Part shown: positions 1 to 11,150 of the stretch, one piece after another
Layout: each line of letters begins with the position of its first letter
Numbering within the stretch: position 1 is the first letter of the stretch
Source: Procambarus clarkii
Taxonomy: Eukaryota > Arthropoda > Malacostraca > Decapoda > Cambaridae
Assembly (NCBI RefSeq): GCF_040958095.1
Contig: NC_091199.1
Span: 32,276,977-32,340,976 of the forward strand
DNA length: 64,000 nt
Reading direction: 5' to 3'
Program-made: the position numbers and the translations under genes
Notes under the pieces: generated by a model
Told to the model about the DNA's origin: nothing
The model's input: only the letters and a program-made list of their open reading frames with translations
Database searches by the model: none

Positions 1-583
1 GTTCCGATGTTCCCTTTGTCCCGTTACTTGTTTCCTCGCCTCTCCACTGTTCTGCCGCCCGTGTCTTTGTGCGTAGATGGTACACGGTTTGTTCCATTTA
101 TCTCTCCCCCCACTGTCCCACTTTCTCTTCCCGATCTTAAACACCCTCCTAGACTCCTTGCCAGACCCTGTGCTCCTGCTGGGTGATTTCAATTGTCGTC
201 ATGCCCTTTGGGGTGATGTGCTGACAAACACCCGGGGTCGCCTCCCTGAACCTTTCATCCTCTCTTCTTTCCTGTCCCTTCTTAATTCTGGTGAGCCCAC
301 TCATTTGGACTCTCGGACTCGCTCCCTTTCTTGTCTCGATCTTTCTCTGTGCTCGTCATCCCTTTCCTTAGATTTCGGGTGGCGAGTCCTTGATGACCTG
401 CGAGTCCATGGCAGTGACCATTTTCCTATCCTTGTCACTTTTTTCTCCTTTCGCCCTCCTCTCTCCTTCCCTAGGTGGCGGTTTGCCGAGGCTGACTGGC
501 GCCTCTTTACTCTCCATGCTACTATTTCTGACCTCTCCGTTTTACCTTTCCCTCGGGCCCTCCTTCTTTTTCACTGTCTTTGA
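1..583 (+). pseudogene. LINE endonuclease (EEP) domain, 3' part
   Basis: C-terminal half of an exonuclease-endonuclease-phosphatase domain that would nick target DNA for target-primed reverse transcription. The frame starting at 77 reads LLGDFNCRHALWG near 175-215 and GSDHFP near 409-427, the two most conserved endonuclease blocks. The N-terminal part lies outside the window. Bases 1 to about 100 are in frame 1 (VPMFPLSRYLFPRL) and the rest in frame 2, so one shift lies between. A second shift near 570 moves the reading into the RT frame. The ATG at 77 is not a real start. Confidence 0.75.
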
Positions 584-2465
584 TGCTGCCCTCCACTCTA
601 TTCCTCACTCTTCCTCTCGGGGAACGTGGAAGTGCATTCCCTGGTGGAGTTTGGACTGTGCTCGGGCTGTCCGCTGTAAGCGTGCAGCCTTGAAGAGACA
701 TCGCCGCCGGCAGACGGTTGAGTCTTTTCTTTTGTTTCGGAAGGCGAGTGTGGTGGCCCGTAGGACCATCCGTACGGCTAAACGTGCTTGCTGGGCGTCT
801 TACGTCTCCACCGTTACGTCCGAAACTCCTCTTCCACTGGTCTGGAAGTGTATCCGCAAGATTGCGGGTAAGTTCGTTCCCGATGTCTCACTATTCCTTA
901 GCCTCCATGGTGCTCTTGTGGTGGACCCGTTGCAGGTTACGACCGAACTGGGTTCCCATTTCTCCTCTGTTAGTTCTGATTCTCATCTCCCCCAATCCTT
1001 CCTTCTTCGTAAGCCTCTCCTTGAATCTCGTCCTTTAAATTTCTGTACTTATCTTCACCTTCCCTATAATGATCCCTTCTCTCTCTCTGAACTTGTATCT
1101 GCCCTAGCCCTTTGTGGTTCTACGGCAGCGGGCTCTGATGGCATTCATTATGAAATGCTTCGCCATCTCCCTCAGTGCACGTCTCAGTATTTACTGAGTC
1201 TGTACAATCGGGTCTGGGAGTCGTCGTCAGTCCCTGAAGGCTGGCTCGATGCTGTTGTCCTCCCTGTTCAGAAACTAGGGTCTTTCGGGTCATCCCCCAA
1301 GGACTTCCGCCCTATTGCCCTCACGAGATGTGTCTGCAAGCTCTTTGAACGTATGGTCAACGTTCGTTTGATGTGGTTCTTAGAACACTATCACCACCTC
1401 TCCCCTTCTCAATTTGGGTTTCGCAAGTGCCGCAGCACAACAGATGTCCTGGTGAACTTGGAGGTCTATATTCGTACTGCTTTTGCTGCGAAGACCTCCG
1501 TTGTTGCCGTCCTTTTTGACCTGGAAAAGACTTACGACACTACCTGGCGGTATCATATTCTGTCTCAACTTCATTCTTTTGGCCTTCGTGGGAACCTCCC
1601 TCTCTTCCTCCGGAGCTTCCTCTCTCGTCGTTCCTTTCGTGTGCGGCTTGGTACTGCTCTCTCTGCCCCTTTTCAGCAGTATGAGGGTGTACCCCAGGGT
1701 AGTGTTCTGAGCACTACTCTTTTTCTAGTTGCCCTCAATGGTCTTCTTTCCTCTCCTCCTTCTGGCGTATTCTCTGCTCTCTATGTTGATGATCTCACCC
1801 TTTGCTGTCGGGGTGATGATTCCCCTCTCCTTCAACGGCGGCTTCAACTTGCGATTGATGCCGTGTCGTCTTGGGCCACTGATCATGGCTTCAAGTTCTC
1901 TGCGTCTAAGACTTATGCTATGACTTTTACTCGGAAGCATGTCGTTCTTCGTCCCTCTTTGTCACTTTATGGTCATCCCATTGTGTACAGTGATTCCGCG
2001 AAGCTTTTGGGGTTAGTCTTTGACACTCGTTTGTCTTGGTCAGCCCATATCTCTTACCTACGAGTTGAATGCTCTAAGTCCCTTAACCTCCTTAAGGTTT
2101 TGTCCCATACTTCTTGGGGAGCGGATAGGCGCACGCTCCTCTATTTGCACTCCTCTCTCGTCCTGTCTAAACTCGATTATGGTTGCCCTGCATACTCTTC
2201 TGCTTCTCCTTCTACTCTTCGCCGTCTTGATGCTTTGCACCATACTGGGTTGCGTCTCAGCTCTGGTGCCATTCGTTCGACTCCCGCCCTTAGTTTGTAT
2301 GTTGACACTGGCTTTCTCTCTCTTCAGGACCGCCGTGATCGCTACTGTCTTCGCTATCTTGCGCGGTCCTTCCAACATCCTTCCTCTCGCCTCTGTCGTG
2401 CATTGACTTTTCCTCCTCCTGTGGTTCCTGTTCCTCTTCATTGTCTCCCACTTTCTGTCCAGTAA
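584..2465 (+). pseudogene. LINE reverse transcriptase domain
   Basis: Reverse transcriptase part of the same ORF2, open in frame 3. It shows the linker WWSLDCARAVRCKRAALKRH after the endonuclease, then RT motifs: GSDGIHYEMLRHLP, DFRPIALTRCVCKLFERM, SQFGFRKCRSTTD, VLFDLEKTYDTTW, EGVPQGSVLS and the catalytic YVDD at 1782-1793. The motif that is usually LEKAYDTTW reads T for A, a likely decay change. The frame ends at an in-frame TAA (2463-2465); the same frame reopens into RNase H, so this stop splits what was one protein. Confidence 0.85.
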
Positions 2466-3483
2466 TCTCGCTTACAGGATTCTCTTTCTGTTCATATTTC
2501 TAATGTTTCTCCTTGTATTGTTCCTTCCTTGCCTCCGTGGAGAGTCCCCCTTCCCAAGTTTTGTACGTCCTTGACTTGTATTGCTAAAGCCTTTACCCCT
2601 CCTACAATTCTGAAAAGCCTCTTCCTTGAGCACTTTTCTTCGCAATCCCACTCTATTTCCATCTTCACCGATGGGTCTAAGTCTGCAGACAGTGTGGGCT
2701 ACTCTGTTGTTTTTCCTGACCGTACTTATATGTGTCGCCTCCCTTCGGAGGCTAGCGTCTTTACGGCAGAACTTTATGCTATTCTTTATGCTCTTCGTCT
2801 CTTGTTTTCTCATTCTCATTCCTCCTTTGTGGTTGTAGTTGACTCTCGTAGTGCCCTCATGGCTCTAGGGTCCTTTGATCCTGTCCATCCGGTGGTCATC
2901 GAGATTCAACATTGGCTGTTTCTTATTTCTAGTAAATTTAAATCAGTAGAGTTTTGCTGGGTTCCCAGCCATATTGGTGTTTCTTTCAATGAGCATGCGG
3001 ATGCTGCCGCTAAGGAAGCTATCCATTCTTGTCCCATCTCCAGTAAAGGTATTCCTTATTCCGACTTTTATCCTGTTATTCATTCTTCCATTCTTGCTCG
3101 TTGGCAGGGTTGTTGGTCCTCTGTGGTTGGTAACAAGCTGCGTACTCTCAAACGTAGTGTGTCCCCGTGGCCTTCCTCCTGCCACCGTAACCGGCGGTGG
3201 GGAAACTGCTTTGGCACGGCTGTGGGTTGGTCATACTCGCTTAACCCACGGTCACTTAATGGAGCTCCGCCCTGCTCCTTATTGTCCGAATTGCGTTGTC
3301 CCTCTTACAGTTGTGCATATCCTTGTTGAATGTCCTGACTTCCAGGACGAGCGTGTGTCTTGCTTTCCTACCGTTCCTCGCGGTCACTTGTCCCTCGATA
3401 GAATTCTAGGTGAATTGGATACTTTTGATATCGTTCGCCTTATGCATTTTTGTTCTCGTATTGGCATTCTTGGTGATATTTAG
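2466..3483 (+). pseudogene. LINE RNase H and C-terminal CCHC motif
   Basis: Continuation of ORF2 in frame 3 to about 3198, then in frame 1 to the stop at 3481-3483. RNase H is recognised by FTDGSK, TAELYAILYALRL, VDSRSALMAL and FCWVPSHIGVSFNEHAD, which supply the acidic catalytic residues and the final histidine region. One extra base near 3198 (in GGTGGGGAAACT) shifts the frame. Downstream, frame 1 reads YCPNCVVPLTVVHILVECPDF, the cysteine/histidine motif that ends I/Jockey proteins. RNase H removes RNA from the RNA-cDNA hybrid during transposition. Confidence 0.8.
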
Positions 3484-3569
3484 CGTCCTCTGATTATTTC
3501 GCACTTTGATGGTGCTACATAGCCTTCCCGGTTTGGTGCCTTCTTTTAATAATTACCTTACCTTACCCT

Positions 3570-3917
3570 CCATCCGACATACCCAAAGCAACTGTACCTG
3601 ATGTGTCGCCGGTTGACTAGATACCACCAGCTAACTACCTAGTTTAAATGCTGGCTTCTTGTTCAAACTCCAGGATTCGCTCTAAGTATTACATCATGCC
3701 CCATATATAAGGGTTTGCCGGCATCCAGCACACCAGACTACAGTTCCAGTGCTCTCACCTGTAACATCTACTCTCGCTTCCCCGGGTGATTGTAGATGCG
3801 CACAGCTTTTGGTGCACTACTTGTACCTTTGTTGTTAACGTAAAATTTCACTTGAATATATATCTCACTTTGATCTTGTGTAAAGCCAAGTGACTACGGA
3901 TTTTGCTTTTATTAATT
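3570..3917. other. Unassigned spacer
   Basis: I see no coding potential, tandem repeat or recognisable element here. It lies between the LINE 3' end and a C-rich repeat. Confidence 0.5.
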
Positions 3918-3979
3918 ACTAGCAGTACCTGGCCACGCGTTGCTGTGGCTCATGCGTTGCTGAGCTACAGCAACCTTCC

Positions 3980-4310
3980 TTGTCCCCCAGTCCTCTCCAC
4001 CAATCCCGCCTCACCCGTTTACTCGGCCACCCAACCATACCCCACTCCACCGCCCCCTCGTCCTCCCCACCATTCCCCACTCCACCAACCTCTCTTCCTT
4101 CCCACCATGCCCCACTCCCCTGTCCCTTTGTTCTCCCCACAATTCTCCATTCCCCCACCCCCTCATCCCCACCATCCCAAACTCCCCCGTTCCATCGTCC
4201 TTCCCCACTATTACCCCTCCCTTGTTCCCTCGTTCTCCCACCATCTCTCACTTCCGTTCCCTCGACATCCCCACCATTCTCCCCTCCCTTACCCGATGCC
4301 TTCCCAGATA
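3980..4310. repeat. C-rich degenerate minisatellite
   Basis: Pyrimidine-rich low-complexity run built from degenerate CCCCACCATTCCC-like blocks separated by CTC/CCTCGT. All open frames here are proline-rich or the reverse complement and are not genes. It follows a GTACCTGGCCACGCGTTGC stretch (about 3926-3944) that I believe recurs in arthropod repeats but cannot name. Confidence 0.6.
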
Positions 4311-4580
4311 GTCTGATGTTCCCATCAGAAAATTGGGAACATCAAGTGATCTGATGTTCCCATCACTGAAATATAAGAAAAACAGTTAAAAAATGAGATT
4401 AAAATATCAAAAAACTATAATCACAAAATGAATAGTATGGTAAACAACACAGCTCAATTCCAACGCAATTCTCACAAAATTATTAAATCAAAATGAAAAT
4501 AAATCAAAATCTATGAAAATTCAATTTATCAATGCAATCAGAAACATTAAAATGGAATTTTAACATTTAGTATAGCATGT

Positions 4581-4634
4581 AAGCTTAGGGCCCGCGCAGG
4601 AATATCCCTGCAAAAAAAAAAAAAAGAAAAAAAA
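4581..4634 (+). mobile_element. 54-bp retroposed 3' end with 12-bp target duplication
   Basis: A segment starting AAGCTTAGGGCCCGCGCAGG and ending in an A-rich tail is flanked by perfect 12-bp direct repeats, AGTATAGCATGT at 4569-4580 and 4635-4646. That is the signature of target-primed insertion of a strongly 5'-truncated retroposon. The interrupted repeat unit can be read across it by comparison with the second unit (4878-4926). The same 3' end occurs inverted at 6193-6379. Confidence 0.85.
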
Positions 4635-4662
4635 AGTATAGCATGTGTGTTACTCCTACATG

Positions 4663-4679
4663 CAACAGATGGCGCTGTT
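4663..4679 (+). promoter_or_regulatory. CTCF-like motif, copy 1
   Basis: Reads CAACAGATGGCGCTGTT. It resembles the invertebrate CTCF core (CCACCAGRTGGCGCT, from memory). Whether it is bound is unknown. Confidence 0.3.
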
Positions 4680-4909
4680 GTCAAGAAAAGCATAGTTTTA
4701 CCTGTCATAGGTGTGGCATTTATACTTATACTTACGAAACGAATGGTATGGTAAGCAGCACAGCTCAATTCCAACACAATGTCACAAAATAATTCAATAA
4801 AAAATAAAATAAATCGAAAGCTATGAAAACAAAATTTATGAATGCAATCGGAAACATTGAAATAGAATTCATGACATATTTAGTATAGTGTGCATGTTGC
4901 TATTATGTG

Positions 4910-4926
4910 CAACAGATGGCGCTGTT
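4910..4926 (+). promoter_or_regulatory. CTCF-like motif, copy 2
   Basis: Identical 17-mer to the first copy, 247 bases downstream, in the second repeat unit. Confidence 0.3.
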
Positions 4927-5073
4927 TTTCAAAAACGCTTTACCTGTCACAGGGGTGGCATCTACATAGTAGGTATATAAAAAGACACGCCTATTCGAAT
5001 GCAACATTGTGTAAAAATTTCAAAGCAATCAATGAAGAACTTTTGGAGATTACATCGTGTGTTGCTCTTATGT

Positions 5074-5091
5074 CCACCAGATGGCGCTGTT
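5074..5091 (+). promoter_or_regulatory. CTCF-like motif, copy 3
   Basis: Reads CCACCAGATGGCGCTGTT, the best match of the three to the recalled CTCF consensus because the CCACCAG half is complete. Confidence 0.35.
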
Positions 5092-5149
5092 CTTAAAAAA
5101 AGCCAGTTTTTTCCTGTCACAGTTGAGGCATTTATATAGTAGATTGGGT

Positions 5150-6192
5150 GATAGTGGTGCTGAAAGTGTCAACAGTGTTTCTCGTAGTGTGTGATAGTGG
5201 TGTTGGAAGTGTCACCAGTGTTTCTAATGGTGGTTGATTTTAGTGCTGATAGTGTTACTAGTGTTTCTCATGGTGGGTGATTGTGGCGCTGTTAGTGTCA
5301 CTAGTGTTTCTCATTTTGGGTGATATTGATGCTGGTAGTGTTACTAGTAATTCCCATGGTGGATGATAGTGGTGCTAGTAGTGTGACATGAGTTTCTCAT
5401 AGTGGGTGATAGTGGTGCTGGTTGTGTTCCAAGTATTTCCTATATTTGGTGATCATGGTGCTGGTGGTGTCACCAGTGATTTCTGTGGTGGGTGTTAGTA
5501 ATGCTAGGAGTGCCACTAGTGTTTCCCATGGTGGGTGATATTAGTGCTGGTAGTGTCACTAGTGTTTCCTGTAATGGGTGTTAGTCGTGCTTTTACTGTT
5601 ATCAGTGTTTCACTTAGGGATTGACAGTGGTGCTGATAGTGCCACTAGTTTTTCTCATGGTAGGTGATAATGGTCATGGAAGTGTCAACAGTGTTTCCAA
5701 TGTGTGTAATAGTGGTCTAAGAAGTTTCACTAGATATTTTCAAATGATGACTGATAGTGTGATGGTAGTGTCACCACTGTTTTATGTGGTGAGTGATAGT
5801 GGTGCGGGAAGTGTCACCAGTTTTTCCCATGGTGTGTGATAGTGCTGCTGGTGTTGTCATCAGTGTTTCCTTTGAAGGGTTATAGTGAAGCTAGAATTGT
5901 CACCAGTGTTTCCCATGGTAGGTGATAATGGTGCTGGTAGTGTCACCAGTGTTTCCTTGGTGGGTGATTGTGGTGCAGGTAGTGTCATCAGTGTTTCCCT
6001 TAGTGAGTGATAGTGGTGCTGGTAATGTCACCAATGTGTCCTGTGTTGGGTTATAGTGGTGCTGGTAGTGTCACCAGTGTTTCCGATGGTGGTGATAGTG
6101 GTGCTGGTAGTGTCACCAGTGATTCCCAAGGTGGGTTATAGTGTTACTATTAGTGTAACCTGTGTTTTCCTTGTGAGTGATATTGGTGCTGG
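5150..6192. repeat. 43-bp minisatellite, divergent left part
   Basis: Degenerate units of about 43 bases containing GATAGTGGTGCTGGTAGTGT, CACCAGTGTTTCC and ATGGTGGGT. Units differ from each other at many sites, so this is the older edge of the array. The small open frames are by-products of the repeat. Confidence 0.85.
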
Positions 6193-6379
6193 ATTTTTTT
6201 TTTGCAGGGATATTCCTGCGCGGGCCCTAAGCCTCTGGCTGGCCCACTAAGTTTTGCTTGTTTCTGTTTTACTTGAGCGGAGTATGAGTATTTATGACAC
6301 GTATGGTCGCTTCAGTAAGATTTTGCCATTTGTGTTTAACAACTTCTTGTGCTCTGTTGAATCTAAGTTGAAATCTTAA
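6193..6379 (-). mobile_element. Retroposon 3' end inserted in minisatellite (minus strand)
   Basis: The array is interrupted by ~187 bases beginning with a T run on the plus strand, so the A tail lies at the minus-strand 3' end. The next bases are the same CTGCGCGGGCCCTAAGC block seen (inverted) at 4581-4634. On the minus strand an open frame ends ...TEATIRVINTHTPLK then stop, about 75 bases before the A tail, suggesting a coding end plus 3' UTR of an unidentified LINE or retrogene. The octamer GGTGCTGG flanks both sides (6185-6192, 6380-6387), compatible with a target duplication, though the octamer also belongs to the array. Confidence 0.7.
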
Positions 6380-7850
6380 GGTGCTGGTAGTGTCACCACT
6401 GCTTCTCGTGGTTGGTGCTGTGTCACTAGTGTTTCCCATGGTGGGTGATAGTGGTGCTGTAAGTGTCACTAGTGTTTCCCATGGTGGGTGATAGTGGTGC
6501 TGTAAGTGTCACTAGTGTTTCCCATGGTGGGTGATAGTGGTGCTGTAAGTGTCACTAGTGTTTCCCATGGTGGGTGATAGTGGTGCTGTAAGTGTCACTA
6601 GTGTTTCCCATGGTGGGTGATAGTGGTGCTGTAAGTGTCACTAGTGTTTCCCATGGTGGGTGATAGTGGTGCTGTAAGTGTCACTAGTGTTTCCCATGGT
6701 GGGTGATAGTGGTGCTGTAAGTGTCACTAGTGTTTCCCATGGTGGGTGATAGTGGTGCTGTAAGTGTCAGTAGTGTTTCCCATGGTGGGTGATAGTGGTG
6801 CTGTAAGTGTCACTAGTGTTTCCCATGGTGGGTGATAGTGGTGCTGTAAGTGTCACTAGTGTTTCCCATGGTGGGTGATAGTGGTGCTGTAAGTGTCACT
6901 AGTATTTCCCATGGTGGGTGATAGTGGTGCTGTAAGTGTCACTAGTGTTTCCCATGGTGGGTGATAGTGGTGCTGTAAGTGTCACTAGTGTTTCCCATGG
7001 TGGGTGATAGTGGTGCTGTAAGTGTCACCATGGTGGGTGATAGTGGTGCTGTAAGTGTCACCATGGTGGGTGATAGTGGTGCTGTAAGTGTCACCATGGT
7101 GGGTGATAGTGGTGCTGTAAGTGTCACTAGTGTTTCCCCATGGTGGGTGATAGTGGTGCTGTAAGTGTCACTAGTGTTTCCCCATGGAGGGTGATAGTGG
7201 TGCTGGAAGTGTCACCATGGTGGGTGATAGTGGTGCTGGTAGTGTCACTAGTGTTTCCCCATGGAGGGTGATAGTGGTGCTGGAAGTGTCACTAATGTTT
7301 TCTCTGGTTGGTGTTAGTAGTACTGGTAGTGCCTCTTGTGTTTCCCGTGTTGGGTGACAGTGGTGCTGGAAGTGTCACCAGTATGCCTCATGGTGGGTGA
7401 AAGTGGCGTTGTTAGTGACACATGGTTTCTCATTTTGGGTGAAAATGGTGCTGGTAGTGCCACTAGTGTCTTTCATGGTTGATGATAGTGGTTCTTGTAG
7501 TGACATAAGTGTTTCTCATGGTTGACAATAGTGATGCTGGTAGGATCACTAGTGTTTCCCGTGGTAGGTGATAGTTGAGCTGGTAGGGTCACTAGTGTTT
7601 CACATGGTGGGTAATAGCGGTGCTGATAGGGGTGACTAGTGTTTCACATGATGGGTAATAGCGGTGCTGATAAGGGTGACTAGTGTTTCCATAGTTTGTG
7701 ATAGTGGTGCTGTTAGTGTTACCTATGTATCCCATTGTGGGTGATAATCGTGCTGGTAGTGTTACAAGTGTTTCTCACGATGGTTGATATCGGTGCTGGT
7801 AGTGTCAATAGTGTTTCCCCCTGGTGGGTGACAGTTGTGCTGAGTAGTGT
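6380..7850. repeat. 43-bp minisatellite, homogenised core and right part
   Basis: From about 6421 to 7020 some 14 units are almost identical at a 43-base period, the mark of recent unequal exchange. From about 7020 to 7115 three 33-base units lack the ten bases around TAGTGTTTCC. Because 33 is a multiple of three these read as a short peptide repeat, which I do not consider coding. Units from 7260 to 7850 are again divergent. Confidence 0.9.
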
Positions 7851-8331
7851 AAATTGAGACGTAGACCGTGCGCTACACCTTCAGCAGGTGTTCAATTGCA
7901 CACCCGAAGCAAGTAAATGCGTGGTCTACCTCTCCGGGGGTCCCAGGCTTCTCCAACAGCATACATGTGCGGTGTCGCGGGGTGGTTGTATGTCACGGAG
8001 AGTGGCCGGGTGTGTGTCTTGTGGGGGGATTGTGTCACTGTGGATAAAAGTGTAAGTATAAGAGCTTGTGTGAATGTTGAGTAGTTGTAAAATGAAAGTG
8101 TGTGAGTAAGTAGTGTAGATTTAAGCGTGTGGTGATATATAGTTAAATAAATGTATGTTGGAAAAAGGAGGATATGTTGAGGGCGGGCTTCTCCCATGTG
8201 GGGGTGTGCCCAGAAGATTGAGTTTTTTTTTTAGGTGAATGGTTAGGGAAAGGTGTGTGAAGCAGGTGAGGAGGAGGGAAGGAGAGGGGAGGGGATGGGG
8301 GATGGGAGGGGAGGGGTAGGGGGAGTAAAGA
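7851..8331. other. Unassigned GT-rich spacer
   Basis: G/T-rich sequence between the minisatellite and the left inverted end at 8332, ending in a purine-rich GGGAGGGGA run (about 8265-8325). No gene recognised. Confidence 0.4.
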
Positions 8332-8515
8332 GAGCCAGCCAGGGGATTTGACTGATACTGTGGCTCACACGCTCGTGTCTGTTGTATGTAAGAAGTCCAG
8401 GTGGAAGAGTGAAGTGTATATATTTTACCAAAAACGAATAACATTCTCACCAAAATCTTCGCCGGTGGTGTCAGCCTCCGATGTCTTCATCAGCAGGTGT
8501 AAAAGCTGCCATTAG
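8332..8515 (+). repeat. Inverted repeat, left copy
   Basis: Runs from GCCAGCCAGGGGATTTGACT to GTAAAAGCTGCCATTAG and matches the reverse complement of 12071-12262 along its length. Shared blocks include CTCACACGCTCGTGTCTGTT, ATAACATTCTCACCAAA and GTCAGCCTCCGATGTCTTC. Several substitutions and small indels between the copies point to some age. Confidence 0.85.
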
Positions 8516-9640
8516 TTTCATGTCAAACACGAGTGGGTGTTCCTTGTGTGACATGCCGCAGGCAAGTGAGTTGTGAGCCAATGACCCCTAATATTTTGTA
8601 AACTAAGGAAGTCCCCCCCTCTCACCCCCACCCTTCAGCCTAGACCGGTAAAGAGTGGCACATAGCAGCAACATGACTCACGTAAAATTGCATAACCACA
8701 TGACTGTGGGGAGCGAGCGTTTGGGCGGGCTACCAATTTGATCTGTGATCTGTGACTGACTGAGGTAGATGAGGTGTGAGTGAGGGGTTATAATATTTTT
8801 GTAAACAAGGGGTGGGCCTCCTCACTCCCCCTACTTCCCATCCTGCTCCTTCAGCCTACATACAACTTCCACATGGTCCCCCATGTCACACGCGTCATAG
8901 CCCGCAGGAGGTAGACCACACACACACACACACACACACACGGGTCGGGAGCGAGCGTTCAAGCAGGGTCACCTCTTTGATGTCTGTCATGTGACTGAGG
9001 TAAATGACCAAAATACCTCTCACCATACCCCCCTACTCGAGAGGAGGGTTCTCGTGTGTTTACATCAGAGAAGCTGCCACTCCTGCCTGTCTCCTCACCT
9101 AATCGGTCGTGGCACTTACATGCATGTCTATGTATTCATAACAAATAAGTAGATATGGGATATGTAAGTAGATATGTAATGTAAAAAAAATATCTCTCTA
9201 ATATGGGAGAATTTACATTCCCCCAAGTATTTTTTTTTTTTACATTACAGAGTATTAAAACAATTTAAGGATCATTTAAGCAGTACAGCCAATGTCATCA
9301 TACAACCATTCTGTTTCATAGCATTCATACACCAAATAGTGAATACATCTTCTTTCTTTCTTACTATTTCTATTTCACCTTCAGACCTCATGTTTTGTGT
9401 TTACTCTGCATTACCCACTATTTTAACGATAAAGGCTCTTTTAAGCAGTTCAACACATCAAAATACTTGTTCTGTTTTATACCGTCACTCTATCAAATAG
9501 TAGCTGACTAAAATGTTATTTGAAAGTGGTGTGAAACGCTGTAGGAAAATCGTAAGTAAACACTATTTCAAAAAGATAAAGAATTGACTGAAAGAATCTC
9601 CCAAGGCATGTTACAGTCTTCAGTCCACTCTTACTGATTG
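8516..9640. other. Non-coding interior with (CA)n and local duplication
   Basis: Contains a (CA)n run at about 8916-8941 and two related stretches near 8695-8790 and 8940-9005, both with GGGAGCGAGCGTT and GACTGAGGTA, indicating an old tandem duplication. The stretch 9110-9640 is AT-rich without repeats that I can align. No gene seen. Confidence 0.5.
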
Positions 9641-9644
9641 ACTT

Positions 9645-10020
9645 ACGAAAAACTTTAAACTAAACTGGAAATGTACACACAAGAAATGATTCCCACATTC
9701 AGTAAACACCTACTGATTTGGCTGACTGAGACAACATATAGACGGTCTTGATGATTGCATTATTACTTTAAAGATGATAAACTTTAAACTAAACTGGAAA
9801 TGTAGACACAAGAAATGATTCCCACATTCAGTAAACACTTACTGACTTGGCTGACTGACTGACTGACTGAAACAGCATATAGACGGCCTTGATGATTGTA
9901 TTATTTTCCGTTTTAAGATGTAAAACTTTAAACTAAGCTAAAGAATGTACACACAAGAAATGATTCCCACATTCAGTAAACACCTACTGACTTGGCATTG
10001 ACAACATATAGACGGACTAT
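9645..10020 (+). repeat. Three tandem repeats of ~130 bp
   Basis: Units start with AACTTTAAACTAA near 9651, 9780 and 9924 and share ACACAAGAAATGATTCCCAC, ATTCAGTAAACAC and CATATAGACGG. Spacing is about 129 and 144 bases. Confidence 0.8.
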
Positions 10021-10492
10021 ACAGGTTTACTTTAAAATGATATTTGGATGAATAAAGTATTAAGAGTGGAACATATTCTGTAGGGAACATAACCACATTG
10101 GACTGATGTAGTCTAACCCTTTAATGACACTGTTGACACGTGAGGGGGCTAGGAGAGACAACCCGCTGATTAGACGATGACGGCAAAGCCAGGACGCGAA
10201 CGCTAATGAGACAAATGTCACACACGGCGCTAAACGTCTCAAGGTTGTCTTGCCCATCATCATCGGAGTCAAGGTCAGACGGTCTGAAACTGACTCATTG
10301 TCTAAGAGAGACCATATACGGACTTGATGATTATTATTATTAACTTTTAAAAATGGAAAAACTTAACACATAAGTTTGATGGTAGAAGCTAATTAAAGAG
10401 TGCTAAATATCTGATTAATTCGCTCTACCACTAAGATGATGGAAATGCTCATAAGTTCTTCTCACTCAGGTAGTGATGTCTAAAGCGGGAGC

Positions 10493-11150
10493 ATGGCTGG
10501 ATATAACGCTCTAGCCCTCCAGGTCCCATTAGAACACTATAAGGCCGCTGTTAGTGAGGCTTTTTTATTTCCTAAAGTATTTACTCCTCGATTGGTAGCA
10601 ACAACAATTGCAAGCAGACAAACGGTGGGTTTATTACCTGTGAATTCTGGAGTGAATAATAAGTTTACAGACACCTATCTGGAATTCATCATAAAGGGAG
10701 TGAATGGTCAGCTGGTGGGCTTATCATCTATTGCTTTGGAGTTGTCTATTGATCTAACTGAAGAGGACGGAACAACGCCTTTAGGAGATGCTAAAATATC
10801 TCATTAGTAAAAGGATTGTCGCAAAAATCTTTTCAAATCTGCTAATGTGTATTTAAAACGAAATATAAAGCTGCTATCTACGATTTCAGGGTGTAAGGCT
10901 ACGGGCGTTATGGTAAAGTGTCTCAGTTTTTTGTTAAATTGCGTTGATCCTAGCAAAATTGAGGTCGGTATTTTACTTATGCCTCAGCTGGAGAGAGTGA
11001 GAGAGAGAGAGAGAAGCAGTGGATAACAGATATGAAACGAGTGATGTAAATACCTGCTTCAAACTAATGTTGGATGTTACATCGGTTATTGAATACGTTT
11101 TGGATAATGTAGATATTTGAGTGCGTCTTGAACTTCAACCTGATAAATAG
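10493..11150 (+). pseudogene. Capsid-like (double-jelly-roll type) fossil
   Basis: A 104-codon frame starting at 10493, followed by coding-like sequence, resembles the N-terminal part of the major capsid protein of Polinton/adintovirus-like elements: an N-terminal strand region, then a KFTDTYLEFIIKG-type strand, an acidic DGT turn and a ANVYL strand. This is recognition by pattern, not by alignment. The copy is a fossil with at least several breaks and no neighbouring polymerase, integrase or protease. A hidden-Markov search against Polinton capsid families would decide it. Confidence 0.4.

Larger units (their letters stand above)
1..3569 (+). mobile_element. I/Jockey-type LINE, 5' end outside window, decayed
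   Basis: Non-LTR retrotransposon running in from the left edge. In order it carries the end of an apurinic-type endonuclease, a reverse transcriptase, an RNase H and a terminal CCHC-type cysteine motif, the arrangement of ORF2 in the I/Jockey superfamily. After the last stop (3481-3483) about 85 bases of 3' UTR end in a short repeated ACCTT tail near 3569, which I take as the 3' end. Visible breaks are frame changes near 90-140, 570 and 3198 and an in-frame TAA at 2463-2465, so it cannot make its protein. Assignment to the superfamily is firm; the exact clade is not. Confidence 0.85.
4415..5150 (+). repeat. Three degenerate repeat units with CTCF-like motif
   Basis: AT-rich units start near 4415 and 4735 and share the series AATGGTATGGTAA, CAGCTCAATTCCAAC, TTTAGTATAG, CAGATGGCGCTGTT, TACCTGTCA and TGGCATTTATA. 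A third unit (about 4985-5150) keeps only the last half. Spacing of the GATGGCGCTG core is 247 and about 165 bases. Likely a non-autonomous transposon with internal duplication; no transposase is present. Confidence 0.6.

Noticed and set aside
3903-4354. Proline-rich proteins over the C-rich repeat
   Set aside because: Low-complexity translation, open on both strands.
8121-8453. 110-codon minus-strand frame
   Set aside because: Composition follows the purine-rich plus strand; no domain and it crosses the inverted-repeat boundary.
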